DNA of 30,516 bases from a virus. Every line of letters begins with the position of its first letter. The stretch's first letter is position 1. A program made the translations under genes and the position numbers. Below the pieces are notes generated by a model that was given only the letters and a program-made list of their open reading frames with translations, did no database searches and was not told where the DNA came from. This document shows, piece after piece, positions 30,109 to 30,516 of the stretch. The stretch covers positions 1 through 30,516 of IMG/VR virus record IMGVR_UViG_3300033571_014780. One strand, given 5' to 3'.

Positions 30109-30516
30109 ATGAATATTGTCCAAGAAGGATATTTCCACGTTCCCGAATCTGTCTACAGAGATATAACAGAGTATTTTAAAGATGCTTACAGGGCTGTAAA
30201 GATTAACAATATTAAAAAAATAGGATCGAAAAACTTTCCTATAAAAAATTTCCCGATAGATTTTAAAGGGACACGGTTTGAGTTTCTAAATAAACTAACA
30301 CCCCAACCTTCTATTGATGTTCAGCTTACGACAACGGAGAAAAGTTTCTATAATAATGAAGATTTGAGTATAAACAAAGGATACATACAGTTGGGGTTGG
30401 GTCATGATGCGAGAGCATTATATGAAGTAATCGAACACGAAATGACCCATTTTGTTCAGTATTTGATTCAAAAGCACAGACAAGAAAAAACCAAAAACTC
30501 AGAAAACCTGAAAAGA
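30109..30516 (+). CDS. HExxH metallopeptidase-like protein (cut by window edge)
   Basis: 136 residues up to the window end, which truncates it. It starts MNIVQEGYFHVPESVYRDIT; no typical capsid signal is seen. The last visible part has YEVIEHEMTHFVQYLIQKH (HEMTH at ~114-118), a gluzincin zinc motif, preceded by INKGYIQLGLGHDARALYE, a strand-helix pair as in phage SprT/M78-like small peptidases. It may be a partner of the divergent ArdC-like gene, sharing a promoter region of 19 bp. Substrate unknown. Confidence 0.65.
   Translation, partial: MNIVQEGYFHVPESVYRDITEYFKDAYRAVKINNIKKIGSKNFPIKNFPIDFKGTRFEFLNKLTPQPSIDVQLTTTEKSFYNNEDLSINKGYIQLGLGHDARALYEVIEHEMTHFVQYLIQKHRQEKTKNSENLKR

Noticed and set aside
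1-30516. tRNA genes, CRISPR arrays and insertion sequences
   Set aside because: No cloverleaf-like stretches outside coding regions, no regularly spaced repeats and no transposase-like reading frame were seen.

Overview
The window is part of an AT-rich genome of a large T4-like myovirus (contractile tail). The evidence is a tail sheath (gp18 type), a tail tube (gp19 type) with a second tube-like protein, two baseplate-hub assembly proteins, a probable tape measure, a gp14-type neck protein, an S74 (endosialidase-chaperone) tail fibre and T4-type late promoter boxes. Replication and nucleotide genes are also present: PhoH, a class II ribonucleotide reductase, dUTPase, a PD-(D/E)XK nuclease and a Bcs1-like AAA ATPase. 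I saw no tRNA, rRNA, CRISPR array or insertion sequence. Start codons almost never have a Shine-Dalgarno sequence. The host cannot be named from this sequence alone.

Layout. 1-7156 (minus): tape-measure-like protein (cut by the window edge), two baseplate-hub proteins, tube-like protein, tube and sheath. 7230-10065 (plus): small basic and capsid-signal proteins, PhoH, zinc-ribbon proteins. 10089-12550 (minus): S74 fibre and its small partner. 12605-13189 (plus): HNH homing endonuclease broken by one in-frame stop. 13186-15859 (minus): neck protein, then three genes with capsid-targeting N-termini, including a very acidic prohead-core-like protein followed by the only clear terminator. 15861-17847 (minus): nuclease and AAA ATPase. 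17901-21881 (plus): HExxH protein, ribonucleotide reductase, GIY-YIG homing endonuclease, dUTPase. 21883-24319 (minus): capsid-signal protein, small proteins, membrane protein, HTH-metallophosphoesterase. 24415-25093 (plus): capsid-signal protein and a membrane protein. 25088-25918 (minus): ATP-grasp protein. 25983-28818 (plus): capsid-signal protein and tail/adhesin-like genes, two of them LamG-like. 28815-30089 (minus): ArdC-like antirestriction metalloprotease with a capsid signal. 30109-end (plus): a further HExxH protein.

Two layers of structure stand out. First, about ten otherwise unrelated proteins begin with a short amphipathic stretch ending in (L/I)xE, the form of the T4 capsid-targeting signal cut by the prohead protease. 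One of them is fused to an ArdC-like antirestriction protein. This suggests a set of internal head proteins delivered with the DNA, including a protein that could protect the genome on entry. Second, nineteen copies of a (N)ATAA(A/G)TA box resembling the T4 late promoter lie 5-13 nt before start codons. Five sigma70-like promoters have a -10 box ending 5-8 nt before the start codon. Both classes predict leaderless or nearly leaderless mRNAs, in keeping with the missing Shine-Dalgarno sequences.
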